The notes under the pieces are model-generated. The model was not told the DNA's origin. It saw nothing but the letters and a program-made list of their open reading frames with translations, and ran no database searches. A DNA stretch of 64,000 bases from Oscillospiraceae bacterium. GTDB taxonomy: Bacteria; Bacillota; Clostridia; Oscillospirales; Acutalibacteraceae. Shown here piece after piece: positions 17,258 through 25,900 of this stretch. Numbering within the stretch: the stretch's first letter is position 1; each line of letters starts with the position of its first letter. Location of the stretch: NCBI GenBank assembly GCA_015065425.1, contig SVQH01000005.1, positions 1 through 64,000 on the forward strand. The letters are read 5' to 3'. Position numbers and translations under genes: made by a program.

Positions 17258-17965
17258 TCATTCACCTTCACCGATAAATTCTAAAAATCTTCGCTTGAAT
17301 TCAGGCTTCTTTCTGTTGGAAATCTGAATCTTTACTTCCTCCGTCGGAGTTTCAACCGTAAGCTCTTCTCTCTTAAAATTAGAAATATAATTCATATTTA
17401 CAATAAAACTGTTATGAGGCACTGCAAAAATTGAAGCGGTCAGCATTGTTTTGATTTTTTTAAGACTTTCTCTGACTGTGTATGTTTTTTTATGCGTGCA
17501 AACAGTCACAGCTTTAAGATTTGCTTCGACATAAATTATATCTCTGCTTTTAACTCTTATAATCTGATTATCTTTTGTCGAGAACATAATAAGGTTTTCA
17601 TTCATTTCCTGCAATGCTTTTTCAAGAGCAGAAAAAACCCGTTTCTGTTCTACAGGCTTTTTAAGAAACCGTATAACATGCAGATCCATCGCAGCATCAA
17701 GATAATCCGTATAGGAAGTCACCACAATTATAATGCAGTTTGCATTCTTTTCTTTCAGTTTCTCTGCAATTTCAATACCGCTCATATCACCTAATTCGAT
17801 ATCCAGAAATACAATATCGAAGTTTTCTTCACTGCCAAGAATTTCACCACCTGAGGAATAGTCACTGATTTCTGTCGAAATTTCTTTATCTCGAAAGAAT
17901 TCAACCACAAAAGGTCTTAAGGTATCTCTGTGAGATAATACATCATCGCATATTGCTATTTTCAT
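17258..17965 (-). CDS. AgrA-like LytTR response regulator
   Basis: This 235-residue protein has a receiver domain with acidic pair CDD at 7-8, phospho-Asp in DIVFLDIELGDMSG near 56 and Lys in RFLKKPVEQKR. It is followed by a LytTR DNA-binding domain (residues about 130-230, containing VRESLKKI, VPHNSFIVNMNYI and the ISNRKKPEFKRRF end). It is the first gene of the minus-strand operon with the kinase and XRE gene; GAGGTG precedes the ATG. Its likely targets include the divergent agrD promoter and two neighbours bearing motif I. That assignment is inference from element position. Confidence 0.9.
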   Translation of the reverse strand: MKIAICDDVLSHRDTLRPFVVEFFRDKEISTEISDYSSGGEILGSEENFDIVFLDIELGDMSGIEIAEKLKEKNANCIIIVVTSYTDYLDAAMDLHVIRFLKKPVEQKRVFSALEKALQEMNENLIMFSTKDNQIIRVKSRDIIYVEANLKAVTVCTHKKTYTVRESLKKIKTMLTASIFAVPHNSFIVNMNYISNFKREELTVETPTEEVKIQISNRKKPEFKRRFLEFIGEGE

Positions 17966-18028
17966 TTAACACACCTCGTAAAAATTAATTTATTTTATAT
18001 ACAGCAAAATAATTTCGCTGATAATATA

Positions 18029-18065
18029 CATTTCTTTTGATATTGTTGAATTTTCTGCATTTGTC
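18029..18065 (+). promoter_or_regulatory. Motif I promoter element of agrD-agrB
   Basis: ATTTTCTGCATTTGTC at 18050-18065 matches the elements at 8105 and 15527 and points toward agrD. A weaker ATTTCTTTTGATATTG half lies about 20 bp upstream. A TATAAA-type -10 follows at about 18076. The distance to the agrD ATG is 70 nt. Confidence 0.6.
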
Positions 18066-18134
18066 CCACTTAATTGTATAAAAAGCAAAAATTATTTAAA
18101 TTTAAAGTAAATTTATGAAAGGAGAAAATGTTTT

Positions 18135-18287
18135 ATGTCAAATAATGCGAAAAAACTTATGGACAAGCTTTCTGCTAAGGTCCTGAAAGCAAACCTGAAC
18201 GGAACTACAAGCGTATTAGCATATCAGCCTGAAGTTCCCGCAAAAGCACAGCAGTATTTGGATGAAAAAGCATTAAATGATAAGTAA
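18135..18287 (+). CDS. AgrD-like autoinducer propeptide without the ring cysteine
   Basis: This 50-residue ORF has an AGGAG ribosome site and overlaps agrB by 11 nt. Residues 1-20 form a basic amphipathic helix (AKKLMDKLSAKVLKAN), as in AgrD leaders. Residues 22-35 read NGTTSVLAYQPEVP, which fits the clostridial AgrD pattern N-x-T-C-x4-[YH]-QP-x-x-P except that the Cys position is Thr25, with Ser26 next. The tail is charged (AQQYLDEKALNDK), as expected for the part AgrB removes. With no Cys, a cyclic product would have to be a lactone through Ser or Thr rather than a thiolactone. Coding and identity are strongly supported by context; ring chemistry is inference. Confidence 0.85.
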   Translation: MSNNAKKLMDKLSAKVLKANLNGTTSVLAYQPEVPAKAQQYLDEKALNDK

Positions 18288-18879
18288 AATATCTTATTAT
18301 TTAACTGATTTGCTTATGAAAAATACTGAAAATGCAGAAGACCGGCAATACCGGGAAGTGTACCAATATGTATTATTTTTAATACTCAATTATCTGTTTT
18401 TCTTTGGGTATTCATTAATACTCGGAACACTTCTCGGTGTTTCGTTTCAAAGTATAGTGTTTTTTATAAGTATTGCATTTCTTCGCCGATATGCCGGAGG
18501 CTACCATGCAAATACAGAAAATCGCTGTCTGATAATTTCATCCGTATATTTTCTGGCAGGAACAGCAACAATTAAAATAATTAATCTTTATGTTGACAGA
18601 ATAAATTTCAATATAATTTTGATTATTTCTGTTATATGTTCATTAATTATTTTACTTCTATGCCCCTGTGATTCTCCGTCTAAACCTGTAGAAAAAGAAA
18701 AAGTAAAAAGCATCAGAATAAAGTGTACAGCAGTAATCATATTAATACTTGCAGCAATACTCTTTCTGTTAATAATTAATAAAACACAATTCGTAAGTCC
18801 GTTTTTCTCAGCCGTTGTCATTGAAACTGTGCTGATGATTTCAGGAAAAATAAAAATACGAGCTACTTGTCACGGTTGA
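18277..18879 (+). CDS. agrB: AgrB-like cysteine endopeptidase
   Basis: This 200-residue integral membrane protein has about five or six helices. The AgrB signature is intact: RRYAGGYHANTENRC places His77 and Cys84, the same residue numbers as the catalytic pair of staphylococcal AgrB, with the preceding arginines. It would cleave the C-terminal tail of the AgrD-like peptide and catalyse ring closure at the membrane. It overlaps agrD by 11 nt. A terminator overlaps its 3' end, so agrD-agrB is a two-gene unit. Confidence 0.92.
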   Translation: MISKISYYLTDLLMKNTENAEDRQYREVYQYVLFLILNYLFFFGYSLILGTLLGVSFQSIVFFISIAFLRRYAGGYHANTENRCLIISSVYFLAGTATIKIINLYVDRINFNIILIISVICSLIILLLCPCDSPSKPVEKEKVKSIRIKCTAVIILILAAILFLLIINKTQFVSPFFSAVVIETVLMISGKIKIRATCHG

Positions 18880-18910
18880 ACATTAAAATTCAATCGTGAT
18901 AAGTTTTTTT
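18868..18910 (+). terminator. Terminator of agrD-agrB
   Basis: CTTGTCACGGTTGAA pairs with TTCAATCGTGATAAG and is followed by T8. The left arm overlaps the last codons of agrB. Confidence 0.85.
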
Positions 18911-18968
18911 TACTAAATGCAAAAAAACTGATAAAAAGTATGCTTTATGTATATAGTACCGAAATCAC

Positions 18969-18986
18969 AAAAAAGTAACACAGAAA
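18969..18986 (-). promoter_or_regulatory. Motif II site between agrB and the GH92 gene
   Basis: AAAAAAGTAACACAGAAA matches the sites at 6985 and 29327. In those cases the site faces a minus-strand gene. Here the same orientation would read antisense into agrB, unless the site serves the plus-strand promoter at 19072. The remainder of 18911-19071 shows no gene. Confidence 0.4.
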
Positions 18987-19071
18987 ACTTTATTTTTTTC
19001 AAAAAAAGTTAAAAACAATAAATGCTGTTTTGAATAACCATACAAACAGCACTTATCGGAACAGTATTAAG

Positions 19072-19100
19072 TTGACGGCTTCAGTTGTCTGTGCTATTAT
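19072..19100 (+). promoter_or_regulatory. Sigma-A type promoter of the GH92 gene
   Basis: TTGACG, a 17-bp spacer and TATTAT. The leader to the ATG at 19265 is about 155 nt and contains a 31-codon ORF (19152-19247) without a ribosome site, which I do not call as a gene. Confidence 0.75.
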
Positions 19101-19264
19101 GTAACAGGAAAAAATGCAAACTTATTAAGCGAAATTATTAAGGCCAAAAATATGTTGCATTATTCTTCGGTAATTATAGGAAACATAACAACGGACAAAA
19201 ATGTGAATCTTCTGAGGAATAAAATTAAAATACCTATTCCCAAATAATAACAGGCGGTGATTTT

Positions 19265-21511
19265 ATGAAAAAATTTATATATGTTGACCCGACAATAGGT
19301 ACTGTCGGAGATGAACAGAGTGAGAGCTCTCACGGTGGCGGAAAGACCCATCCGGGTGCTTGTGTACCGGGTGGTATGGTTCAGCTGTCACCCGATACCG
19401 TTACGGGCGGCGACAACGGTACGGGATATAACTACTGTCACAGCACCATTGAGGGCTTCTCTTTCAATCACATGAGCGGTATCGGCTGGTACGGAGACCT
19501 CGGAAACATTCAGGTTATGCCCGTCACGGGTGAAACAGACCTTCGCTCGGGCAGTAACAGAGAAGTTCATTTCACAAAGGGAAAAGAGGGCTGGAAATCG
19601 GCTTTTTCCCACGAAAATGAAACCGCAACGGCGGGCTACTATTCGGTTCTTTTAGAAAGATACGGCATAAAAGCCGAGTGTACCGTTGCCCCGCACACGG
19701 GAATGCTCCGTTTTACATATCCCGAAAAATCGGATGCAAGGGTCATTTTCAATTTTTCAAGAAGAATCGGCGGTCGTGCAGACTTTCAGGAAATAAGAAT
19801 AATAAATGACAGAAAAATTGAAGGAAAAATAATATGCACTCCCAAGGGTGGCGGTTTCGGAAGAGGCGGCGGAAACATTTCATACAATCTGCATTTTGTA
19901 TGTGAATTTTCGTCTCCCGCAAAAAAACTGCAGTTCTTTGCAAATGAGGAGCTGAAGCCTGCTGTGCTTAAATCATTTGCACACAAGGATGCAGGACTTC
20001 TTGCCGTCTTCGGCGAAGACTTAAAGGAACCGCTTCTTATAAAATGCTCGGTTTCTTATACAGACATTGAGGGAGCAAGGCTCAATTTCACGGAAACAGA
20101 AGGCTTTAATTTTGAAAAAATGAAAGAAAATGCCGAAAATATGTGGGAAAAAGTTTTTTCCTGCGTGGACGTGGAAGGAAATGATGAAACCGACCTTAAG
20201 ATTTTTTACACCTGTCTTTATCACACTCTATTGGATCCGAGAAGTGCCACAGATATTGACGGAAGATTTTCTGTTGAGTGTGAAATTCTTAAGGATGATT
20301 CCTACACACACCGCACAGTATTCAGCGGCTGGGATGTGTACAGAAGCGAATTCCCGCTTCTTACCCTCATCCGTCCGGACATGGTAAATGATGAGGTAAA
20401 TTCCCTGCTGAAAATTGCAGAAATGAAAAATTCCTCCTTCCCTCAGTGGGAGCTTTTGGGCATTAATGCCGGCTGTATGGTGGGTGACCCGGGACTTATA
20501 GTGGTTTCGGATGCTTACGTAAAAGGCATCAGAAACTATGATACGGACAAGGCTTATGAAATAGCAAGGGCTTCGGCACTTTGCGAAAAAGAGCTTTTCG
20601 GCAAAGAATTTCACTCTGTGCATCCCGACAGAGAACAATATATAAATGAAGCCTTTGTTCCTAAAAAACTCAGCGATACACTTGAATTTTTACTTGCCGA
20701 TTACACACTTTCCCGCTTTGCCGAAGCACGGGGAAAAGAAGATGATGCCCGCCTTTTTGAAGAGAGAACAAAGAAATATAAAGAAAATTTCAATCCCTTA
20801 CTCGGTTTTATGGCACCGAGAAAGGAAAACGGAAAATTCTTATGGATATGGGGAAGATATGACGACAACTGCTGTGTTGAAAGTAACATTTTCCAGCAGT
20901 CATGGTTTGTACCTTATGATGTAAAGGGGCTGAGCCGTCTTTTCGGAGAAAAAAGAACAGTAAAGCTTCTTGAAACATTCTTCAAAAAAGCAAATCTCGG
21001 AGCATTGTGGAGTGAGGATTATAATCATTCAAACGAGCCTTGCCATAATATCACACATTATTTCAGCATGCTTGGACTGGCCCACCGAACTCAGTACTGG
21101 ACAAGAAGAGTACAGAAAGAAGCCTACCGCACAGGTGCTTTCGGGTTCTGCGGAAATGAGGACGTGGGACAGCTGTCAGCATGGTATGTACTGTCTGCCC
21201 TCGGGTTTGCACAGCTGTGTCCTGCCGAGCCTTCCTATTTTATAAATACTCCCCTTTTCAGAAAAGCATCAATAAAGCTTGACAGCACATATCACTCCTG
21301 CAAGGTATCAGACACCTTCACCGTCTTATGTGATAAGGAACCTCTCAGATATCCTTATATAGAAAAAGCCTTTCTCAACGGCAAAGAAATCACAAGAGCA
21401 TATCTCACTTATGAAGAAATAACTGCAGGCGGTGTTTTCAGTCTCAGTCTTTCCGATACCCCCTGCGAAAAGGCACTAACAGAGGTTCCCGAAAGCTTTT
21501 TCAGGAAATAA
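19265..21511 (+). CDS. GH92 family alpha-mannosidase, cytoplasmic
   Basis: This 748-residue protein spans the full GH92 fold: an N-terminal beta-sandwich opening FIYVDPTIGTVGDEQ, with HPGACVPGGMVQLSPDT and GFSFNHMSGIGW, then the (alpha/alpha)6 barrel with FSGWDVYRSEFPLL and the highly conserved GFCGNEDVGQLSAWYVLSALGF near residue 630. Family members are calcium-dependent exo-alpha-mannosidases acting on N-glycans or mannans. Bacteroidetes members are usually secreted. Here no signal peptide is present, so imported manno-oligosaccharides are the likely substrate. The ribosome site is GGCGGTGA. The promoter at 19072 makes it independently transcribed. Confidence 0.92.
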   Translation: MKKFIYVDPTIGTVGDEQSESSHGGGKTHPGACVPGGMVQLSPDTVTGGDNGTGYNYCHSTIEGFSFNHMSGIGWYGDLGNIQVMPVTGETDLRSGSNREVHFTKGKEGWKSAFSHENETATAGYYSVLLERYGIKAECTVAPHTGMLRFTYPEKSDARVIFNFSRRIGGRADFQEIRIINDRKIEGKIICTPKGGGFGRGGGNISYNLHFVCEFSSPAKKLQFFANEELKPAVLKSFAHKDAGLLAVFGEDLKEPLLIKCSVSYTDIEGARLNFTETEGFNFEKMKENAENMWEKVFSCVDVEGNDETDLKIFYTCLYHTLLDPRSATDIDGRFSVECEILKDDSYTHRTVFSGWDVYRSEFPLLTLIRPDMVNDEVNSLLKIAEMKNSSFPQWELLGINAGCMVGDPGLIVVSDAYVKGIRNYDTDKAYEIARASALCEKELFGKEFHSVHPDREQYINEAFVPKKLSDTLEFLLADYTLSRFAEARGKEDDARLFEERTKKYKENFNPLLGFMAPRKENGKFLWIWGRYDDNCCVESNIFQQSWFVPYDVKGLSRLFGEKRTVKLLETFFKKANLGALWSEDYNHSNEPCHNITHYFSMLGLAHRTQYWTRRVQKEAYRTGAFGFCGNEDVGQLSAWYVLSALGFAQLCPAEPSYFINTPLFRKASIKLDSTYHSCKVSDTFTVLCDKEPLRYPYIEKAFLNGKEITRAYLTYEEITAGGVFSLSLSDTPCEKALTEVPESFFRK

Positions 21512-21604
21512 GAAAGATGAATTATTCTCCGGAACAATAAATTGTGTTGACTGAACATTCAGGCAGTGTTATCCTAATTTTATTACAGTAAAGGAGATTA
21601 TTAT

Positions 21605-22840
21605 ATGGAAAATAACAGCAACCGTCCCATGCAGGGCGGTCAGTATCAGAATGTTCCCCGGCAGGGTAATCAATATCAGAACATACCGCCTCAGAACGGT
21701 CAATATCAAGATATGCCTCAGGGCGGACAGTATCCTGCACCTCAGGGAAGACCTGTACAGAATCCACCCTATCCGCAGTATCCTCAGCAAAACAATGTTC
21801 CCCCGAGGGGAAATCCTCCCGTTCAGCCGCAGGGAAACACTTACCCTCCGAGAAACAACCCTCAGGGCAATTCATATTACAATTCCACGGGCAGAAGCAA
21901 TGATAAACCTGCTCCCAAGCAAAAGTCCCCGAAGCAAAAATCAGGCGGCGGAAAAAAGGCTGCCGTTATTATAGCCGTTATCCTCGCAGTACTTCTCATT
22001 GCAGGTACCGTTATTGCAGCAGTTTTCATTGCCGCATCTTCGGGCAATACTCCCGAAAAGATAGTTGAAGCACTTTCAAGCGGAAGATACGGTGATGCCG
22101 TAGAGCTTTATGAAGACAAGTACGGTGACGGAAAAACCAATGATAAGCTTAATGAAGAACTGATAAAAAGACTTTACGACCTTGAAGATGAATTCAAAGA
22201 CGGAGAAATATCCTACTCTGCTGCAATGAGGGAAATTGAAGCCGTAAAAGAAATGAATATCAGTGAAATTGCCGAGGACATTGAAAAGACGGAAGAATAC
22301 ATAGAAAAGCTCAATGCGGCAGAAGAAGGCACATCCCCAGAAGAAAATCTCGGCAATGAGCCGATTTCCGGAAGTGCTCCCGAAATAACCTCAGCCACAA
22401 CACTGAACGGTGTAGTACTGGCGGCTTCCAACACAAATTCTGCCCGTTCCTTCGGTCCCGAAAAAACTCTTGACGGTTATTACGATTCATGTTGGTGTGT
22501 AAATACCACAGAAGAAGGCGGAGCAGGAGCATCCATACGCTTTAATCTCAGTTCTCCCTCACTTGTCGGCGGAATAAAGCTTGTAAACGGAAATCTTTAT
22601 ATGCCCGAGGATGACATTTTCAAGAGTAACGGTCAGATTAAAAACTTTACTCTCACCTTCAGCGACGGCACGAAGAAGAGTTTTACTGCCTCATATAATG
22701 CTGCGGCAAGCGGAAAATTTGAAGTTTTCAATTTTGACAAGCCCGTTAACACAGAATATATCATACTTACGGTTGATTCAGGCTATGTAGGTGAAAAATA
22801 TACAACAAACGTATGCCTCGGTGAATTCACCGCATTCTGA
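21605..22840 (+). CDS. Membrane protein with C-terminal glycan-binding (discoidin-like) domain
   Basis: This is a 411-residue protein. Residues 1-115 are low-complexity Gln/Pro/Asn/Tyr repeats (QYQNVPRQGNQYQN type), probably a cytoplasmic disordered tail. One membrane helix (AAVIIAVILAVLLIAGTVIAA) follows near 118-142, then a charged helical stalk. Residues about 265-411 form a galactose-binding-like beta-sandwich (ARSFGPEKTLDGYYDSCWC, SVGGIKLVNG-type strand, final TTNVCLGEF) resembling the NADase-type glycan-binding domain. It is therefore likely an extracytoplasmic carbohydrate sensor or adhesin. AAAGGAG precedes the ATG. The next gene starts 6 nt after its stop, so the two are co-transcribed. 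Confidence 0.8.
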   Translation: MENNSNRPMQGGQYQNVPRQGNQYQNIPPQNGQYQDMPQGGQYPAPQGRPVQNPPYPQYPQQNNVPPRGNPPVQPQGNTYPPRNNPQGNSYYNSTGRSNDKPAPKQKSPKQKSGGGKKAAVIIAVILAVLLIAGTVIAAVFIAASSGNTPEKIVEALSSGRYGDAVELYEDKYGDGKTNDKLNEELIKRLYDLEDEFKDGEISYSAAMREIEAVKEMNISEIAEDIEKTEEYIEKLNAAEEGTSPEENLGNEPISGSAPEITSATTLNGVVLAASNTNSARSFGPEKTLDGYYDSCWCVNTTEEGGAGASIRFNLSSPSLVGGIKLVNGNLYMPEDDIFKSNGQIKNFTLTFSDGTKKSFTASYNAAASGKFEVFNFDKPVNTEYIILTVDSGYVGEKYTTNVCLGEFTAF

Positions 22841-22845
22841 CAGAT

Positions 22846-24072
22846 ATGAAAAAATTCACTTTTATTGTTCTACTTCTCTGCATGACATTAATTCTGAGTT
22901 CATGCATTATGGTTTTTCCTGAAGGGCTTGAAGCAACAGAACATAACACTCTTCCCGAAGAAGCTACTCTTACAACAACGGAAGCAACTTCCCTTATTCC
23001 CGAACCCGAAACACTTTTCAGTGACACCGATGAATTTTCAATGCTGAAAGAAAAGACCGATGCCATTTGTGCCTCTTACGGTGCCGTGGGTGTTCAGGCG
23101 GCAATTATCAAAGACGGAAAACTATACGGCACTTATGAATACGGTATTGCAGAAAAAGCACAGGGAAAGAAGGTTACCTCCGACACAAAATTCCGTGTGG
23201 CTTCCCTGTCAAAGCTTGTTACTGACATGGTATTTCTTCGTCTTTGCGAAGAGGGACTTACTGACATCAACGGGGATATAAGCACATATCTCGGTTTTTC
23301 TGTCAGAAGCCCTTATTATCCCGACACTGCAATTACCCCCGCAATGCTGATGTCTCATACTTCAAGCATCATTGACACCGAGAGCTTTCTCAATTCGAGA
23401 CTGACAGGCTCCTCCTCTTCAATAGAGACACTTCTCTCTTCCGCCTCTGCCTTTTCGGGTGCCCGTCCCGGCAGCAGCTACAGCTACAGTAATTTTTCCG
23501 TTGCACTTATAGGCTCAATATGTGAAAAAGTAACGGGAATTAATTTTGATGACCTGGCAAAAAAATATATCTTTGAACCGGCAGAAACAGATGCATCGTA
23601 TACAGCCTCGGGGCTTAAAGACCCGTCTCTTGTCGGTGCCTTATACGGTTCGGGCGGCTATTCCGTTGAGCAACAGCTGAATGAAAGGTTTCATCCTGAA
23701 ATCGGAAGAACACATCATCTGGTTCAGGGAAATCTTACCATAAGTGCAAAGGATTACATCACAATAGCAGCAGCTTTGTGTAATGAAGGGGTTACGGCAA
23801 ACGGTGTAAGAATATTGAACAAAAGCAGTATTGATACGATTCTCAACGACCCCGTAGGTTTCGGTCATGTAAAAAACTCCGATGTAATTGAAGGCAAGAC
23901 ACTATGCACTCACACAGGCAGTAACTTCGGTATGTTTTCAGCCTTTGCCATTGACCCTGAAAGCGGTAACGGTGTGGCAGTTCTAACATCCGGTGCCCCC
24001 GGAACGAAATACAACTCTGCAGATATATATGACATCTGCCTTGAGATAATCAGGGTATTTTATCCGGACTGA
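22846..24072 (+). CDS. Beta-lactamase-fold serine hydrolase lipoprotein
   Basis: This 408-residue lipoprotein has a lipobox (LILSSC) near residue 20. The penicillin-binding fold motifs are present: SxxK as SLSK (FRVASLSKLV), YxN as YSN (SYSYSNFSVALIG) and HTG (LCTHTGSNFG) in place of KTG. This is the class C beta-lactamase/DD-peptidase/esterase family (COG1680). It may be a D-alanyl-peptidase or an esterase at the cell envelope; beta-lactamase activity is not implied. It starts 6 nt after the preceding gene without a strong ribosome site, suggesting translational coupling. A clear terminator follows. Confidence 0.88.
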   Translation: MKKFTFIVLLLCMTLILSSCIMVFPEGLEATEHNTLPEEATLTTTEATSLIPEPETLFSDTDEFSMLKEKTDAICASYGAVGVQAAIIKDGKLYGTYEYGIAEKAQGKKVTSDTKFRVASLSKLVTDMVFLRLCEEGLTDINGDISTYLGFSVRSPYYPDTAITPAMLMSHTSSIIDTESFLNSRLTGSSSSIETLLSSASAFSGARPGSSYSYSNFSVALIGSICEKVTGINFDDLAKKYIFEPAETDASYTASGLKDPSLVGALYGSGGYSVEQQLNERFHPEIGRTHHLVQGNLTISAKDYITIAAALCNEGVTANGVRILNKSSIDTILNDPVGFGHVKNSDVIEGKTLCTHTGSNFGMFSAFAIDPESGNGVAVLTSGAPGTKYNSADIYDICLEIIRVFYPD

Positions 24073-24076
24073 TAAC

Positions 24077-24114
24077 AAAAGGCACAGAGCAGAAAAAAAG
24101 CTCTGTGCCTTTTG
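24077..24114 (+). terminator. Terminator of the glycan-binding/serine-hydrolase operon
   Basis: AAAGGCACAGAGC pairs with GCTCTGTGCCTTT followed by T-rich sequence, just after the stop at 24072. The remaining 150 bp to 24268 are AT-rich with no supported gene. Confidence 0.85.
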
Positions 24115-24268
24115 CCTTATAATTCAATATAGTTTTCTGACATGCAAAAACTCGTCTGTTTTTTTAGCATATTCATCAGTATCACATTAAAAAGATATAT
24201 ACTATATACAATCTCTATTAATCAAAATAATTCTATATATAAACCATTATTATACTCAGATATTTATA

Positions 24269-25177
24269 TCACTCAACATATAGACGATAAACAGCATCAG
24301 CAGATACATAATTTGCAGCAAATGGAAAAACTTTAAAATAATAATATCCATTTTCATCCACAGAAAAAGTCTTTGTCTGTTCTTGATAAACTGATGCTAA
24401 AGAATCAACCAAAGTACCCTCTTCATTATAAATTCTGACATCATAGTCATATCCCTCAGCAGAGGAAAAATATACAGTCGTCTTTCCGGTTAAATAAACT
24501 TTGTAATAATCAACATCAGAACTTGAAGATATTGTGCCATTTATCCATGTTTGCTGAAGTCTCGCATTTGCAGTGCCAGTTGAGTTATTACTCTCAATTT
24601 CATTCCACCAAAAACAATCATCATCAGGTGCAATATGTCCACTCTTAAAAGGAACAGAAAAAAAAGTTGACTCCGCAAAAATGAAATATTTAGAAGGCAG
24701 TAAATAGTGTCTACCCTCTTGACTGCTTACTTTAAACATAGATCCTGTTTCATTTTCTATATCCAATCCCATAAAAACATTGTAATATTCTCCGGGGATA
24801 ATATTTTCCGGGGTTGTAGTTCCAATGGCAATATTTATTTCCTCGTCCGGATCAAATAGCGACGTATCAAAATATGAATTTGGAAGATCCGTTTCATATA
24901 TCCTGTTTGAAGTTGCAAATGCATTTCCATCATAATTGTAAAAAATAAGTTCCTGTTCATACGTATCAGTAGAACTATCAAACTCAACTACGCCCTCATT
25001 ATTCCATTCAAGAAGCATCGCACATCCATATCCAAGCTCCTCATCATCTACAAACGTGCAAAATCCAAAATAAGGTGAAAAAGATGAATAACAGGTTGCA
25101 TTAGCAATCAAAAATATTGGAAAAGAACAGACAATGCTTATGACACATAAAAATACCAAAATAAATTTTTTCATCAT
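24269..25177 (-). CDS. Secreted protein with PPC-like C-terminal domain
   Basis: This 302-residue protein has a signal peptide ending near LIANATC. The first 200 residues are beta-rich with no family recognised. The last 90 residues (TWINGTISSSSDVDYYKVYLTGKTTVYF, then YDYDVRIYNEEGTLV and ENGYYYFKVFPF) match the bacterial pre-peptidase C-terminal (PPC) beta-sandwich, often found on secreted peptidases as a binding module. No peptidase domain is fused here. The start overlaps the stop of the preceding gene by 4 nt (ATGA), so it is the third gene of a secreted-protein operon beginning at 26479. Confidence 0.8.
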   Translation of the reverse strand: MMKKFILVFLCVISIVCSFPIFLIANATCYSSFSPYFGFCTFVDDEELGYGCAMLLEWNNEGVVEFDSSTDTYEQELIFYNYDGNAFATSNRIYETDLPNSYFDTSLFDPDEEINIAIGTTTPENIIPGEYYNVFMGLDIENETGSMFKVSSQEGRHYLLPSKYFIFAESTFFSVPFKSGHIAPDDDCFWWNEIESNNSTGTANARLQQTWINGTISSSSDVDYYKVYLTGKTTVYFSSAEGYDYDVRIYNEEGTLVDSLASVYQEQTKTFSVDENGYYYFKVFPFAANYVSADAVYRLYVE

Positions 25178-25878
25178 TTATACACCTCACTATGTAAAAT
25201 GGGAGTTATAATATTGTTATTATCAAATTCCAACAATTCCACAAGGCGAACAGCATTATTATCAATAATTTTTAAAAATTCTTTTCCTGTTGCCTTAACT
25301 TTAACACCACTAATGCGAAATTTACCGTCAAGCAGTGCTTTTTGCTTCTCTTTTGTTTTATTAATTGTTTGGTTTAGTTTTTGCAAAACCTGATAATATT
25401 CTGAGTTTGCATCTGATTCTTTTTTCAGATATTTTTCATTTGCACCATCACTCATTAATGTTGCATATTTTTCCTCTAATTTCAAAAGAGTGGCATTTGT
25501 AAAAGAATTTATCGCATCTCTATGTGCAATTAATACATTTTTTGCTTTAATTCTTTCTACGTTATCATAACACCCGGTAAAAACATTTCCGTTACTTGTA
25601 ATTATGCAATGATATGACACAAGAATCTCAGAATTTTCTGAAAACAATTCTTCCAAAGAATCTATTGATATGTCATTAAAATTAACAATCGCTGTGAATT
25701 GTTCTTCCGGCTTCTTATAAAATTCTGCATACTGTTCTGTTGCATACTTTATTCTTTCATTGGAATCCAATTCCATATACTGTTTTGCACTGACTTTTGA
25801 TGGTGAAGATATGAAACAAAAGATCAAAATCAGAATAACAAAACAGGTTAAGTATCGTAATACTTTCTTTTTCAGCAT
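25174..25878 (-). CDS. Secreted protein, paralogue of the 25901-26479 product
   Basis: This 234-residue protein has a signal peptide ending near SSPSKVSA. The family is not recognised. It has the same order of motifs as the upstream gene product: an early strand FTAIVNFNDISIDSLEELF, a central G-x-x-x-N-V-E-R-I segment, and a final ISGVKVKATGKEFLKIIDNNAVRLVELLEF. A helical, Lys-rich insertion near residues 140-185 makes it longer. It lies 22 nt after that gene and overlaps the next by 4 nt. Confidence 0.75.
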   Translation of the reverse strand: MLKKKVLRYLTCFVILILIFCFISSPSKVSAKQYMELDSNERIKYATEQYAEFYKKPEEQFTAIVNFNDISIDSLEELFSENSEILVSYHCIITSNGNVFTGCYDNVERIKAKNVLIAHRDAINSFTNATLLKLEEKYATLMSDGANEKYLKKESDANSEYYQVLQKLNQTINKTKEKQKALLDGKFRISGVKVKATGKEFLKIIDNNAVRLVELLEFDNNNIITPILHSEVYK

Positions 25879-25900
25879 TATTTCCTCTCTTCAATAATTT

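Noticed and set aside
18911-18935. AAATGCAAAAAAACTG after the agrB terminator, resembling motif I
   Set aside because: Lacks the GACAA and CAG positions common to the three good sites and does not face a gene at the conserved distance.
19152-19247. 31-codon ORF in the GH92 leader
   Set aside because: No ribosome site, no hydrophobic or peptide-like pattern, and AT-rich composition; likely chance.
22846-24072. Reading the serine hydrolase as an antibiotic-resistance beta-lactamase
   Set aside because: Only fold motifs (SxxK, YxN, HTG) support it; the lipoprotein form and HTG triad fit the broader COG1680 esterase/peptidase family.
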